Positions 24,980-33,859 of a stretch of DNA of 64,000 nucleotides are shown here, in pieces. Source of the DNA: Thalassolituus marinus (GTDB taxonomy: Bacteria > Pseudomonadota > Gammaproteobacteria > Pseudomonadales > Oceanobacteraceae); NCBI RefSeq assembly GCF_020320395.1, contig NZ_JAEDAH010000043.1, forward strand, positions 46,025 through 110,024. Reading direction: 5' to 3'. A program made the translations under genes and the position numbers. Within the stretch, counting starts at the first letter, position 1. Each line of letters starts with the position of its first letter. The notes beneath the pieces were generated by a model. It ran no database searches and had not been told where the DNA came from. It saw nothing but the letters and a program-made list of their open reading frames with translations.

Positions 24980-27400
24980 ATGACACTCAATCTGTATCAG
25001 CAAACCAGTTATGCACTATCGCCGGATTACCTGCGCGAAGAGGCGGGCCGCCTGCGTCAGGAAAATCCTGCGCTGGCGGCCTGGGTACGTTCAGCCGGTA
25101 TTATTCCCCACACGGATGCCACCCAGATTCAGGCTCAGCTTATGGCTGAATCTCTGCTGCAAAAAGGTTTAATTCATGACGTGCGTGATTTTTTCAGCGG
25201 CTTGCAGGCACTGGATTGTCTGACGCAGCAGGCGATGTGGCTGGTTATCCATATGACGTATACCCGCCGGGTCTGGCTGGATGGCCGCGATATTGACTGT
25301 GCAGATTTTAAGGAAAATCCCAGGGGGCATACCGGAGGGGCACTGAATATGGTGCCGGCTTATGCGGGTTTGCTGGCACTCAACCATTTTACGCAACAGC
25401 CCAGGGACTGGTTAATCGGGCAGGGGCATTGTGTCGCTGCGATTGATGCTCTGCAGTTGTTGACCGGTATTGCCACGCTGGCACGACGGCAACAGTACCC
25501 GCTGACCGAAGAAGGTTTGAGCCGGTTTGTGACAGACAGCTACGACACGCACCTGCAGGCTGGAGGGTTTCCGCGTTCGACTTTGGGGGCCCATGTGAAT
25601 ACACATACCGCCGGGGCGCGCCTGGAGGGTGGTTATCTGGGAATTGCCGGTATGCAGTACGCGCATATGCCGTTGCCGGGAGAGCGCCTGGTGGCATTTT
25701 TAAGTGATGGTGCTTTTGAGGAACAGCGTGGTACCGACTGGGCTGCCCGCTGGTGGCGCGGCGAAGATACCGGCCTGGTGGCTCCGGTGATGATTGCCAA
25801 TGGTCGTCGTATTGATCAGCGCACCACCATTGCCCAGCAAGGTGGCTGCAGCTGGTTTGTCAGCCATTTACGCAATCAGGGTTTTTCCCCTTTTGTAATT
25901 GATGGGCGTGATCCGGCGGCATTTGTCTGTGCGGTTTATTATATGGAAATTCAGCTGCAACAGGCCTGTGAGCGTATTCGTCGGGGCGATGCCAGTTATC
26001 CCGTTGCCATGCCCTATTGTATTGCCGAAACCGTTAAGGGGTTTGGTTTTCCGGGTGCCGGAACTGATGCTGCGTATGGTTTACCATTGGGCGCTCATCC
26101 CACTCAGGACAGTGAGGCGCTGGCATTTTTTCGCCAGGGTTGTCGGCAGTTGTTTCAGCCGGAAACGCATTGGCGAGCAGCGGCTGCCAGCCTGAAGCAA
26201 CCAAAACGTAAAATGGCACCCATGCTGGCCGTTAATTGCCCGGAGCCGGAGTGGAGTGAACGGCGGGAGTCGGCGATGAGCGCTATTGACCGGTATTTTA
26301 TCGAAATTACTGAAGTTAATCCGCGCCTGAGAGTTCGTATTGGCAATCCGGATGAATTACGTTCCAACGGTATGAATCAGACGCTGGATCAGTTCCGCCA
26401 CCGCGTGACCAAACCGGAAATATCCGCCGCTGAAGCCATCGACGGCTGTGTGATTACCGCCCTGAATGAAGAAGCAGTATTAAGTGCCTGTCTGGCCAAT
26501 CAGGCGGGAATTAATCTGGTCGTGGCCTATGAGGCGTTTGCGGTCAAAATGCTGTGCGCTTTGCGTCAGACCATTATTTTCTCGCGTCAGCAGAAAGAAG
26601 CCGGCGACCCCGCCGAGTGGCTGGGATTTCCGGTGATCACCACATCCCTCATCTGGGAAAACGGCGCTAATGATCAGAGTCATCAGGATTCCAGTCTGGC
26701 AGAAAGCCTGATGTTGAAAATGGCGGATATGGTGCGAGTCGTTTTTCCTCCGGACGCCAATAGCGCAATGGCCTGCCTGCGCAGCTGTTACGGAGATCTG
26801 GGGGTGGTGTGGAATATGGTGGTTGCCCGTAGTTGTATGCCGGCATTTTTTAATGCGCATCAGGCGCAGCAACTGGTGCAGGATGGCGCTGTGTGTGTGC
26901 GTGGCCACTGTGGTGCCGAAATTCAGCTGGTTGCCTGCGGGGCTGTACAGTTGCAGCAGATGCTGAAAGCTTCGGACCGCCTGCGGCAGCAGCGTGTGGC
27001 GCATTCTCTTATGTATGTACTCGAACCCGGACGTTTCCGCTCGGCGCGTGATGTATGGGAGGGAGATATTGTCGCCGATACTGCTGTTCTGCAGGCGTTA
27101 TTTCCTGCACGGGTTCAGTACCGGGTTTTTCTGGTTCATACCCGTTCTGAGGCATTTTTAGCCGTGTGCCGCCAACTGGATCTGGGACCGCAGAAAACAC
27201 GCGCGCTGGGTTATATTAACCGTGGCGGTACCCTGGGCTGTGAAGAATTATTATTTGTAAACCGCTGTACCTGGGCGCATGTTCTGGCTGAACTGGAGGA
27301 TTTGTGTGGGCAAAAGGACGGAACATGGCTGACGGCAGAAGAATGGGCTGCTGTTCAGGGAAATGGCGACCCTTATGATGTCATCGGATTACACCCTTAA
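24980..27400 (+). CDS. Divergent phosphoketolase (thiamine-diphosphate enzyme)
   Basis: 806 residues from the ATG at 24980 (GGAGG 9 bases upstream), the usual size for xylulose-5-phosphate/fructose-6-phosphate phosphoketolase. It has an N-terminal domain with GHTGGALNMVPAYAGLLALNHF-like and IGQGHC segments. The thiamine-diphosphate loop reads SDGAFEEQ...IANGRR, where the common GDGE...NG starts with Gly. Later CALRQTIIFSRQQKE and AFFNAHQAQQLVQDGAV resemble the XFP C-terminal domain. The family makes acetyl phosphate from sugar phosphates, which could give ATP under anoxia. The unusual motif leaves substrate and activity open. Confidence 0.7.
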   Translation: MTLNLYQQTSYALSPDYLREEAGRLRQENPALAAWVRSAGIIPHTDATQIQAQLMAESLLQKGLIHDVRDFFSGLQALDCLTQQAMWLVIHMTYTRRVWLDGRDIDCADFKENPRGHTGGALNMVPAYAGLLALNHFTQQPRDWLIGQGHCVAAIDALQLLTGIATLARRQQYPLTEEGLSRFVTDSYDTHLQAGGFPRSTLGAHVNTHTAGARLEGGYLGIAGMQYAHMPLPGERLVAFLSDGAFEEQRGTDWAARWWRGEDTGLVAPVMIANGRRIDQRTTIAQQGGCSWFVSHLRNQGFSPFVIDGRDPAAFVCAVYYMEIQLQQACERIRRGDASYPVAMPYCIAETVKGFGFPGAGTDAAYGLPLGAHPTQDSEALAFFRQGCRQLFQPETHWRAAAASLKQPKRKMAPMLAVNCPEPEWSERRESAMSAIDRYFIEITEVNPRLRVRIGNPDELRSNGMNQTLDQFRHRVTKPEISAAEAIDGCVITALNEEAVLSACLANQAGINLVVAYEAFAVKMLCALRQTIIFSRQQKEAGDPAEWLGFPVITTSLIWENGANDQSHQDSSLAESLMLKMADMVRVVFPPDANSAMACLRSCYGDLGVVWNMVVARSCMPAFFNAHQAQQLVQDGAVCVRGHCGAEIQLVACGAVQLQQMLKASDRLRQQRVAHSLMYVLEPGRFRSARDVWEGDIVADTAVLQALFPARVQYRVFLVHTRSEAFLAVCRQLDLGPQKTRALGYINRGGTLGCEELLFVNRCTWAHVLAELEDLCGQKDGTWLTAEEWAAVQGNGDPYDVIGLHP

Positions 27401-27406
27401 AGCGGG

Positions 27407-27859
27407 TTACCAGCGTTTAACGGCAGCCTCATCAGATGCCTTGGCCTCTACCCAGTGTGTTCCTTCAGTGGTGGTTTCTTTTTTCCAGAACGGGGCGCGG
27501 CTTTTCAGAAAATCCATAATAAATTCACAGGCATTAAAGGCCGCCTGGCGGTGAGCGCTGCTGACCAGCACCAGCACAATCTGCTCATTAACCGCCAGTT
27601 TCCCCACACGATGAATAACCGTAATCATGCCCAGCGGCCAGCGCGTGCGTGCCTGTTGCACGATATCGGCCAGGGCTTTTTCTGTCATACCCGGATAATG
27701 TTCCAGCGTCATGTGCAGCAGTGGCGTGGTTGCCAGATCGCGCACGCGTCCGCTGAAGCTGACAATGGCGCCGCATTCCGCCTGATTTTGCAGCCGTTCA
27801 TATTCATCGGCCAGACTGAAGTCCTCATTCTGCACGGCGATGCGTGTGAGCGGGGTCAT
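27407..27859 (-). CDS. moaE: Molybdopterin synthase large subunit MoaE
   Basis: 150 residues with the MoaE marks CGAIVSFSGRVRD, LEHYPGMTEKAL and HRVGKL, and the catalytic tail FLKSRAPFWKKE. MoaE and MoaD turn cPMP into molybdopterin. It is the last gene of the minus-strand moa operon and converges with the phosphoketolase gene, 6 bases away. Confidence 0.95.
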   Translation of the reverse strand: MTPLTRIAVQNEDFSLADEYERLQNQAECGAIVSFSGRVRDLATTPLLHMTLEHYPGMTEKALADIVQQARTRWPLGMITVIHRVGKLAVNEQIVLVLVSSAHRQAAFNACEFIMDFLKSRAPFWKKETTTEGTHWVEAKASDEAAVKRW

Positions 27860-27862
27860 GGG

Positions 27863-28108
27863 TCAGCCTCCGGTTACCGGCGGAAAAAATGCAATTTCGT
27901 CGCCGTCTTGTACGCTTTCCGTTCTGTCACACAATTGCTGGTTGCGGGCGCACAGCAGGTCATGGCGCGCCAGCGCACTTGCCCAGGGTTCGCCCTGGGC
28001 GCATAACTGTCCGGTCAGGGTATGGATATCAACAGCACCTGCCGGCCACTGTATTGCGGCAGTACCCAGTGCTTCACGCAGGCTGGCAAAAAAAATCACA
28101 TTAATCAT
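27863..28108 (-). CDS. moaD: Molybdopterin synthase sulfur carrier MoaD
   Basis: 81 residues with a ubiquitin-like fold, from the ATG at 28108; a longer frame reaches into moaC and is not real. It ends in PPVTGG, the Gly-Gly tail that MoeB adenylates (moeB is at 33860). It overlaps moaC by 8 bases and precedes moaE by 3, so the three are tightly coupled. Confidence 0.93.
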   Translation of the reverse strand: MINVIFFASLREALGTAAIQWPAGAVDIHTLTGQLCAQGEPWASALARHDLLCARNQQLCDRTESVQDGDEIAFFPPVTGG

Positions 28109-28589
28109 GGTGCGCTCCGTTTCTTTGCCAGTGACCACTTTTTCCCCCCTGCTTTTCCTGCAGGCGTATTTCAGTAATCTGCATCGCCGGGTCGACGGCT
28201 TTGCACATATCGTAAATGGTGAGTGCAGCAACCGAGGCGGCGGTCAGTGCTTCCATTTCCACCCCGGTTTGCCCTTGTAAACGACAGAGGGTATTGATCA
28301 GAATTTCGCCCCGGTCGTCGATGCTGAAGTCGACACTGACTTTACTCAGTGCCAGAGGGTGGCACAGAGGAATTAAATCACTGGTTTTTTTCGCTGCCAT
28401 AATGCCGGCAATACGCGCCGTGGCTAACACATCGCCTTTTTTAATTTCGGCCTGACGGATACGGGCAATGACATCCGGGCGGGTAATGACCCGCGCACTG
28501 GCGCAGGCCGTACGCAAACTGCTGGTTTTGGCGGATACATCCACCATGTGCGCGTGGCCGTGTTGATCAATGTGAGTCAGATCGGACAT
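28101..28589 (-). CDS. moaC: Cyclic pyranopterin monophosphate synthase MoaC
   Basis: 162 residues with the diagnostic segments [28 protein letters not shown] and [21 protein letters not shown]. MoaC completes cPMP from the MoaA product. The short C-terminal tail ([13 protein letters not shown]) overlaps the moaD start. Confidence 0.95.
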   Translation of the reverse strand: MSDLTHIDQHGHAHMVDVSAKTSSLRTACASARVITRPDVIARIRQAEIKKGDVLATARIAGIMAAKKTSDLIPLCHPLALSKVSVDFSIDDRGEILINTLCRLQGQTGVEMEALTAASVAALTIYDMCKAVDPAMQITEIRLQEKQGGKSGHWQRNGAHHD

Positions 28590-28598
28590 GCTTTTTCC

Positions 28599-29135
28599 TT
28601 AACGGCAGGCAGGCTGCGGGCTGTTTTTAACATGGGCAACAAAATTGCACGGCCCGGTGCGGCCATCGAGTTGTGGCGCAATCAGGGCTTCCCAGGCCTG
28701 ACGACAGGCGCCGCCAGAACCCGGCACGGCAAATAACAGGGTGCCGTTGGCCATGCCGGCCAGCGCCCGTGATTGCATACTGCTGCTGCCGATATCAGCA
28801 AAGCTCAACTGGCGGAACTGTTCACCAAACCCTTCGACTTCGCTGTCAAACAGCGGGCGGATGGCTTCGGGCGTACAGTTGCCGGCGGCAAAGCCGGTGC
28901 CACCATTAATAATAATTACCTGCACGTCGCTGCTGGCAATCCACTGACTGACCTGAGCGCGGATCTGATAGCGGTCATGGGGTAACAGGCTGCGCTGCAG
29001 CACTCTGTGTCCGGCGTCACCGGCCAGTTGCTGTAACAGATCGCCGCTGCTGTCTTGTTCGGCACTGCGGCTGTCGGACAGCGTCAGCAGGGCGATATTC
29101 AGCGGGAAAAATTCACGGTTGGCGTGTTTTCTCAT
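28599..29135 (-). CDS. moaB: MoaB/Mog-family molybdopterin protein
   Basis: 178 residues from the ATG at 29135, which overlaps the mobA stop by 4 bases; the frame is open further 5' across mobA. It has IALLTLSDSRS, INGGTGFAAGNCTPEAI, PGFGEQF-like VEGFGEQFRQLSF and AVPGSGGACRQAWEALI. The alignment fits MoaB better than MogA. With mogA at 3668 the window holds two proteins of this fold. Whether both are adenylyltransferases cannot be told from sequence alone. Confidence 0.85.
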   Translation of the reverse strand: MRKHANREFFPLNIALLTLSDSRSAEQDSSGDLLQQLAGDAGHRVLQRSLLPHDRYQIRAQVSQWIASSDVQVIIINGGTGFAAGNCTPEAIRPLFDSEVEGFGEQFRQLSFADIGSSSMQSRALAGMANGTLLFAVPGSGGACRQAWEALIAPQLDGRTGPCNFVAHVKNSPQPACR

Positions 29136-29677
29136 ATGGCCTCCGGCAGGTGAGCGCTGGCCAGCGCCTGCTGCCATTGCTCCGGGGTATTGGTGTTGAT
29201 CAGCTGATCGGGAAAGGGGCAGGGAATAAACTCTGCGTTCAGACTTTGCAGCAGGCGATACACAGACCGCTGACCTTGCGGGTGCAACCGCTCGCGAATG
29301 AGGTCGCGCAGCGCTGTGTCGTTCCACAAGACGCATGGCAGAACACTGTCGCTGAAACAGACGGATGTGGCAGGCGCATACTGCAGCAGCAGGCGCAGGC
29401 TGGCCGGCTGAAGGTGGGGCATGTCCACTGCCAGTACCAGTATCTGAGCGTGACGACACTGGGGCAACAGCGTATCCAGCCCGGATAGCGGGCCAAAACC
29501 CGGCACCCGGTCGGGCTGTCCGAACTGCGGATGGCTGATGTGAATATCGTCGCTTCCCAGTCTTTGTGCCAAGGCCTGCTGACGCTGCCACAGGGGCTGA
29601 CCCAGAAAGCTCAGGCTGGCTTTGTCTTGCCCCATACGCGTTGATTGACCACCGGCCAGTACAATCGTGCTGAACAT
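29132..29677 (-). CDS. mobA: Molybdenum cofactor guanylyltransferase MobA
   Basis: About 181 residues from the ATG at 29677, 6 bases after a GGAGG; an ATG at 29680 is too close to that site. It has the nucleotidyltransferase signature LAGGQSTRMGQDKASL, a GPLSGLDTLLPQ loop and ILVLAVDMPHLQP. MobA adds GMP to Moco to make MGD, the form NarG needs. It lies between moaA and moaB in a continuous operon. Confidence 0.93.
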   Translation of the reverse strand: MFSTIVLAGGQSTRMGQDKASLSFLGQPLWQRQQALAQRLGSDDIHISHPQFGQPDRVPGFGPLSGLDTLLPQCRHAQILVLAVDMPHLQPASLRLLLQYAPATSVCFSDSVLPCVLWNDTALRDLIRERLHPQGQRSVYRLLQSLNAEFIPCPFPDQLINTNTPEQWQQALASAHLPEAI

Positions 29678-29679
29678 CA

Positions 29680-30651
29680 TCAGCCTCCGATCATGGCCAG
29701 GTGGCGGGTGCTGCCGCTGAAGCCCTGTTGCAGCTGATGGCTCGCTTCTTTGCCGAGAATGGCCTGTTGCAGCCAATGCAACAGGGGCTGCGGGTTATCG
29801 TCCTGCAGCAGATGGCGCAGCGACTGATGCTGGTCGGCAAACAGGCACAGGAACAACTGCCCGAGGGATGACACGCGCAGGCGGTTGCAGTCGGCGCAAA
29901 AATCTTTGCTGTAGGGCATGATCAGACCGATGCGGCCGGCGTAATCGGGGTGGCTGTATTCCAGTGCGGGGCCATCGGTCACACTTTTCAGACACTGGCT
30001 CCAGCCGTCGGCCAGTAGCTGCTGACGTATCAGCTCGCCACTGAGGTGCTGCTGGTTAAAGAAGTCGCCGTTGTCACCGGTGCGCATCAGTTCGATGAAA
30101 CGCAGAGACAGAGGCCGGTCTTTAATAAAGCGTAAGAAGGCGGGCAGTGCCGTGGCGTTTTGCTGTTTCAGTAACACGCTGTTTATTTTGACTTTGCGGA
30201 AGGGCATAGCCAGCGCCTGATCAATGCCCTGCAATACATAGTGCAGGCGATCGGCTCCGGTAATGCGGGCAAAGGCTGACGGATCGAGACTGTCGACACT
30301 GACGTTGACGGTATCCAGGCCGGCTTCCAGCCATTTCGGTAAATCTTTCTGAATACGGAAACCATTGGTGGTCAGGGCAACCTGCTCAATACCGTCGGTT
30401 TGTTTGCACAGGCGGATGATGTCGCTCAGGTCGTGGCGCAGAGATGGCTCACCACCGGTCAGGCGGATCTTACGGGTGCCCAGCATGGCAAAGGCACGCA
30501 CCAGCCGCTGAATTTCCGCAGCGGTCAGCTCTGTGTCGTGCGATGCGCAGTCATTACCGTCCGGCAGACAATAGGTGCAACGGAAATTACAGGTTTCAGT
30601 GAGCGACAGACGCAGGTAAGTAAAGCGTCTGGCAAAACGGTCAGTCAGCAT
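29680..30651 (-). CDS. moaA: GTP 3',8-cyclase MoaA
   Basis: 323 residues from the ATG at 30651. A GTG two codons earlier is in frame, but the E. coli leader-to-start context matches this ATG. It has the radical-SAM motif CNFRCTYC, LTGGEPSLRHDL, and a C-terminal cluster CADCNRLRVSSLGQLFLC. It ends in Gly-Gly as family members do. MoaA starts molybdopterin synthesis from GTP. It heads the operon moaA-mobA-moaB-moaC-moaD-moaE, behind a Moco RNA-type leader. Confidence 0.95.
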   Translation of the reverse strand: MLTDRFARRFTYLRLSLTETCNFRCTYCLPDGNDCASHDTELTAAEIQRLVRAFAMLGTRKIRLTGGEPSLRHDLSDIIRLCKQTDGIEQVALTTNGFRIQKDLPKWLEAGLDTVNVSVDSLDPSAFARITGADRLHYVLQGIDQALAMPFRKVKINSVLLKQQNATALPAFLRFIKDRPLSLRFIELMRTGDNGDFFNQQHLSGELIRQQLLADGWSQCLKSVTDGPALEYSHPDYAGRIGLIMPYSKDFCADCNRLRVSSLGQLFLCLFADQHQSLRHLLQDDNPQPLLHWLQQAILGKEASHQLQQGFSGSTRHLAMIGG

Positions 30652-30657
30652 GGGCAC

Positions 30658-30765
30658 CTTTCCAGAGATGGGAGGAGCGACCGTTTCCAGTCGCTCCCTG
30701 GTGGCAAGATTGCCACGGCTGCAGCGCCATACTCGGTGGGATGAGGACCGTTGAGGTTAGGCAGG
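30658..30765 (-). ncRNA. Moco RNA motif (molybdenum-cofactor riboswitch candidate) in the moaA leader
   Basis: Read on the minus strand, the bases before moaA give GCCGTGGCAATCTTGCCACC, then an AGGG, an AGCGAC...GTCGCT stem, CTCCC and ATCTCTGGAAAGGTGCCC directly before the ATG. I recall the E. coli moaA leader as carrying the same elements in the same order (GATTGCCACCAGGGCGA, an imperfect stem, CTCCCGTATCTGGAAAGGTG, ATG). This is the Moco RNA motif, which represses moa expression when cofactor is plentiful. The 5' boundary is approximate. Confidence 0.8.
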
Positions 30766-30850
30766 GCAACTCGGCGTTAGACTCAGCATACGCGACTGAG
30801 CCCGCAGACCTATTCATCTGCTGTGGTATATTGTTAACTCTTTTGGGGTA

Positions 30851-31789
30851 TCAGGCGCTGTGCAGTAAATGGTCGCGTATCTGCCGGATGTCCGTCTGGT
30901 TGCGGCACAAAGCGGCCAGCGTATCGCTGCCCGAAATATCACCAATAAGAATAAATCCGGTAATCCGGTTATTGTTAATCCAGATTTTCCTCAGAATATT
31001 ATCGGGTGTGGACGACACCATAATCGTCTCGCCACCTGGTTTGCCATGGGGCGGAAGCAGGTAATGAGCGCTGCTGTTGCCAAGATTCACAATACAAAGC
31101 TCATTGCCCTGATTAACCGGAGCCAGCAATTTAAGAATTGCATCACAGGCTTTTACGGGACCGGTTATCAGGTAGCGCTGAGAATCTTCTTCCACACTGA
31201 GGCGTGGGTATATATCCGTTTTCTCTGTCAGCTCTATGCCGTATTCACAGGCAATTTTTCTGATAAGTGCCTGAGCGTCGGAATCAGCATCGGGGTGGAT
31301 AATGGGGGTGGGGTGTGCCGGAATGAATATTCTTTTTCCTGCTTTTGCTAATACAAAGGCCAGTTGCAGGGATGAGGCTGAAAGATTTTCGACGAGAAAA
31401 GCCGGGGAAATTCGGAACCATGGAATGACGGTTTCAATGTCGGCGGCGGTTCTTATTGTGTAAGTACTATCGGGCCGGCTGTCCATTTGCAGCTTTATTC
31501 TGACGCCTGCCTGGGTGCAGTCAATCAGCGGCTCGTCCGTGTTTTCCGGCGTCTCAGATAAGGGCGACCATGCGGCATTTCGCGCAGCGTACCACTGAGG
31601 TGGCGTGATGTGATCCTTCAGGTTAATCAGGCCCGCCAGCGTTGCGGGAAACAACTTCTGTGGCAGATGATGATGTCTCGATGGGCTGTAAATGACAGTG
31701 CGGGCCAGTGAATCCAGATGTTTTAATCGCTCCAGAATAAGGTGCGACAGATCGTTGTCGCCTTTTATGTGAACGGTTGTCGGAGTCAT
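30851..31789 (-). CDS. Divergent FAD/NAD reductase-like protein, possibly related to NirB/NorW-type domains
   Basis: About 312 residues from the ATG at 31789; a TTG start at 31843 would give 330. I recognise only the C-terminal part with any confidence. The segment ending ITGFILIGDISGSDTLAALC resembles the closing strand and helix of rubredoxin-reductase-like flavoproteins (NirB, NorW). The usual N-terminal GxGxxG dinucleotide motif is missing; the start reads VHIKGDNDLSHL. It may be a non-enzymatic relative. It is divergent from narL and shares a promoter region that holds a NarL-type site. Confidence 0.45.
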   Translation of the reverse strand: MTPTTVHIKGDNDLSHLILERLKHLDSLARTVIYSPSRHHHLPQKLFPATLAGLINLKDHITPPQWYAARNAAWSPLSETPENTDEPLIDCTQAGVRIKLQMDSRPDSTYTIRTAADIETVIPWFRISPAFLVENLSASSLQLAFVLAKAGKRIFIPAHPTPIIHPDADSDAQALIRKIACEYGIELTEKTDIYPRLSVEEDSQRYLITGPVKACDAILKLLAPVNQGNELCIVNLGNSSAHYLLPPHGKPGGETIMVSSTPDNILRKIWINNNRITGFILIGDISGSDTLAALCRNQTDIRQIRDHLLHSA

Positions 31790-31864
31790 AGGCTTATCGG
31801 GCTTAAATACTGGTAGCCTGGGGCCAGGTTTGTGTGCAATCAATACTCTTTCACTGGTAGGCTC

Positions 31865-31880
31865 TACCTAATTATGAGTA
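31865..31880. promoter_or_regulatory. NarL-type 7-2-7 site between narL and the reductase-like gene
   Basis: TACCTAA-TT-ATGAGTA. The right heptamer fits AKRRGTA exactly and the left one misses one base. It lies about 95 bases upstream of narL and 76 bases upstream of the divergent gene, consistent with autoregulation. Confidence 0.6.
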
Positions 31881-31972
31881 TGTTGCATCTATCACGATGC
31901 GCCGCGAAATATCAGTGTCGCTGTGGCAATATAACAACAATATGCGAATGCAAATGATGAGGAGTTTTTGTA

Positions 31973-32632
31973 ATGAATCAGGATAACGCATCCACTATTA
32001 TGCTGGTTGACGATCACCCCCTGCTGCGCAAGGGACTCAAACAGTTGTTCGAGTTTGAAGACGATCTGAACGTGGTTGCCGAAGCCAGTAACGGTGAGGA
32101 TGCGCTTCGTCTGGCCGATGAACTGGAACCCGATCTCATTATTCTGGATCTGCACATGCAGGGTATGGACGGCCTGGAAACCCTGAAGAAAATGCGGGAT
32201 AACGGCATTACCTCGCGAATCGTGATGTTGACGGTTTCCGATGCCGACGAGGACGTCTTAACGGCCATCAGCAATGGCGCAGACAGCTATCTGCTGAAAG
32301 ATACCGACCCTGATTTACTGCTCGAGCAGATTAAGCAGGCGATTTCCGGAAAAATGGTGCTCAGCGAGCCCGTGACTCAGGTGCTGGCCGCCGCTATCCG
32401 CAGACCAACCGTGAAACCCGTTTCCGAGCTTGATGCACTGACCGCGCGCGAAATTGACATCCTGAAATGCATTGCCAAAGGCTTAAGCAACAAACTAATT
32501 GCACGGGAACTGGATATCTCCGACGGCACGGTCAAAGTACATGTGAAGCACCTGCTGAAAAAACTCGGATTACGCTCCCGTGTGGAGGCTGCAGTATGGA
32601 TGGTCAATCAACAGGGTGAAGGCCAGGCGTGA
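31973..32632 (+). CDS. narL: Nitrate/nitrite response regulator NarL
   Basis: 219 residues. The receiver domain has the acidic pocket (LVDDHPLL) and phosphorylation site D in DLIILDLHMQGMDG. A LuxR-type HTH follows in LTAREIDILKCIAKGLSNKL and ISDGTVKVHVKHLLKKLGL. It should bind TACYYMT heptamers when phosphorylated by NarX, whose gene is at 5874. It is unusual in being 24 kb from narX and overlapping moeA by 4 bases, so the regulator is co-translated with cofactor genes. Confidence 0.93.
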   Translation: MNQDNASTIMLVDDHPLLRKGLKQLFEFEDDLNVVAEASNGEDALRLADELEPDLIILDLHMQGMDGLETLKKMRDNGITSRIVMLTVSDADEDVLTAISNGADSYLLKDTDPDLLLEQIKQAISGKMVLSEPVTQVLAAAIRRPTVKPVSELDALTAREIDILKCIAKGLSNKLIARELDISDGTVKVHVKHLLKKLGLRSRVEAAVWMVNQQGEGQA

Positions 32633-33852
32633 ACGGTTTATTAAGCGTCGCCGACGCGATACAGAGCATGCTTGATAGTGCCGGCGACTTTTTGCCGGAG
32701 CAGGAATTCTGCCCGCTGATGTCGCTCGACGGACGCATACTGGCCGAACCGGTTGTGGCGACCATTACTTTTCCTGTGTTCGATAATTCCGCTATGGACG
32801 GATACGCGCTGCGTTATACGGATGCAAAGCAATTAACAGGTACAGGTTTACCGGTTAAGGGGACTGTTTACGCAGGACATGCGCTGGATACCCCGCTGGC
32901 AGCGGGAAGTGTTGTGCGCATTATGACCGGGGCACCACTGCCTGAGGGCGCAGACACCGTCATTATGCAGGAGCAGACCCGGCTGGTGGACGGTGTGTTA
33001 TTTGCTACTCAGCTGCCCGCACAGGGTGAACATGTCCGCCATCGTGGCGAAGACATGCAGCAGGGCGAAACCCTGTTGCTGCCGGGAACCCGGCTGACAC
33101 CCCGTCACATTGGTCTTTTGGCGGGGCTGGGTCTGACTGGTGTGCGGGTATACCGCCGTCTGCGCGTTGCGCTTTTCTCATCCGGTGATGAACTGCGCCA
33201 GCCCGGCGAGCCACTGGCAGGCAGTCAGATTTACGACAGCAACCGTTTCGCACTGACTGCCATGCTGCAGCGCCTGCCTGTCGACATCATTACCTCCCGC
33301 TGGCTGCCGGACGCCCCCGGGCTGGTCGAATCCGCGTTGCGCGATGCAGCCGGTACGGCGGATGTTGTTATAACCAGTGCTGGTGTGTCGGTGGGTGACG
33401 CGGATTATATGCGCGACATTATTGCCGGCCTCGGTCAGGTTAATTTCTGGAAAGTGGCCATGAAGCCCGGTAAGCCATTTGCGTTCGGTCGCCTGGGGCG
33501 TGGTTGGTATTTTGGTCTGCCAGGTAACCCGGTATCGTCCATGGCGACCCTGGACCAGCTGGCCCAGCCTCTGCTGCGTCGCCTGAGTGGTGAGCTGGGT
33601 TATCGCCCGGTTCAGCTTCCTGCGGTGGCGGACACTGCCATCCGCAAACAACCGGGCCGTGCTGATTATCAGCGTGGCATTTATCACCTCGCCGACGGGC
33701 AACTGCATGCGTCTCCCGCTGGTGGACAGGGATCCGGTCTGCTGCGCGGATTCTGCACAACCGACTGCTACCTGGTATTGCCATCAGAGCAGGGAGATAC
33801 CGCAGTGGGTGAATCCGTGCAGATCCAGCCGTTTGGCGCACTACTGAAGTGA
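32629..33852 (+). CDS. moeA: Molybdopterin molybdenumtransferase MoeA
   Basis: 407 residues from a GTG that overlaps the narL stop (GTGA). It has PVFDNSAMDGYALR, IMTGAPLPEGADTVIMQE, the DxGD-like SSGDEL and ITSAGVSVGDADYM, then FGLPGNPVSS. MoeA inserts molybdate into adenylated molybdopterin made by MogA. moeB follows after 7 bases. Confidence 0.95.
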   Translation: MNGLLSVADAIQSMLDSAGDFLPEQEFCPLMSLDGRILAEPVVATITFPVFDNSAMDGYALRYTDAKQLTGTGLPVKGTVYAGHALDTPLAAGSVVRIMTGAPLPEGADTVIMQEQTRLVDGVLFATQLPAQGEHVRHRGEDMQQGETLLLPGTRLTPRHIGLLAGLGLTGVRVYRRLRVALFSSGDELRQPGEPLAGSQIYDSNRFALTAMLQRLPVDIITSRWLPDAPGLVESALRDAAGTADVVITSAGVSVGDADYMRDIIAGLGQVNFWKVAMKPGKPFAFGRLGRGWYFGLPGNPVSSMATLDQLAQPLLRRLSGELGYRPVQLPAVADTAIRKQPGRADYQRGIYHLADGQLHASPAGGQGSGLLRGFCTTDCYLVLPSEQGDTAVGESVQIQPFGALLK

Positions 33853-33859
33853 GGCCGGC

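Noticed and set aside
28599..29591. 330-codon version of the MoaB frame
   Set aside because: The extra N-terminal part is antisense-like low-complexity translation of mobA; the ATG at 29135 with its 4-base overlap is the real start.
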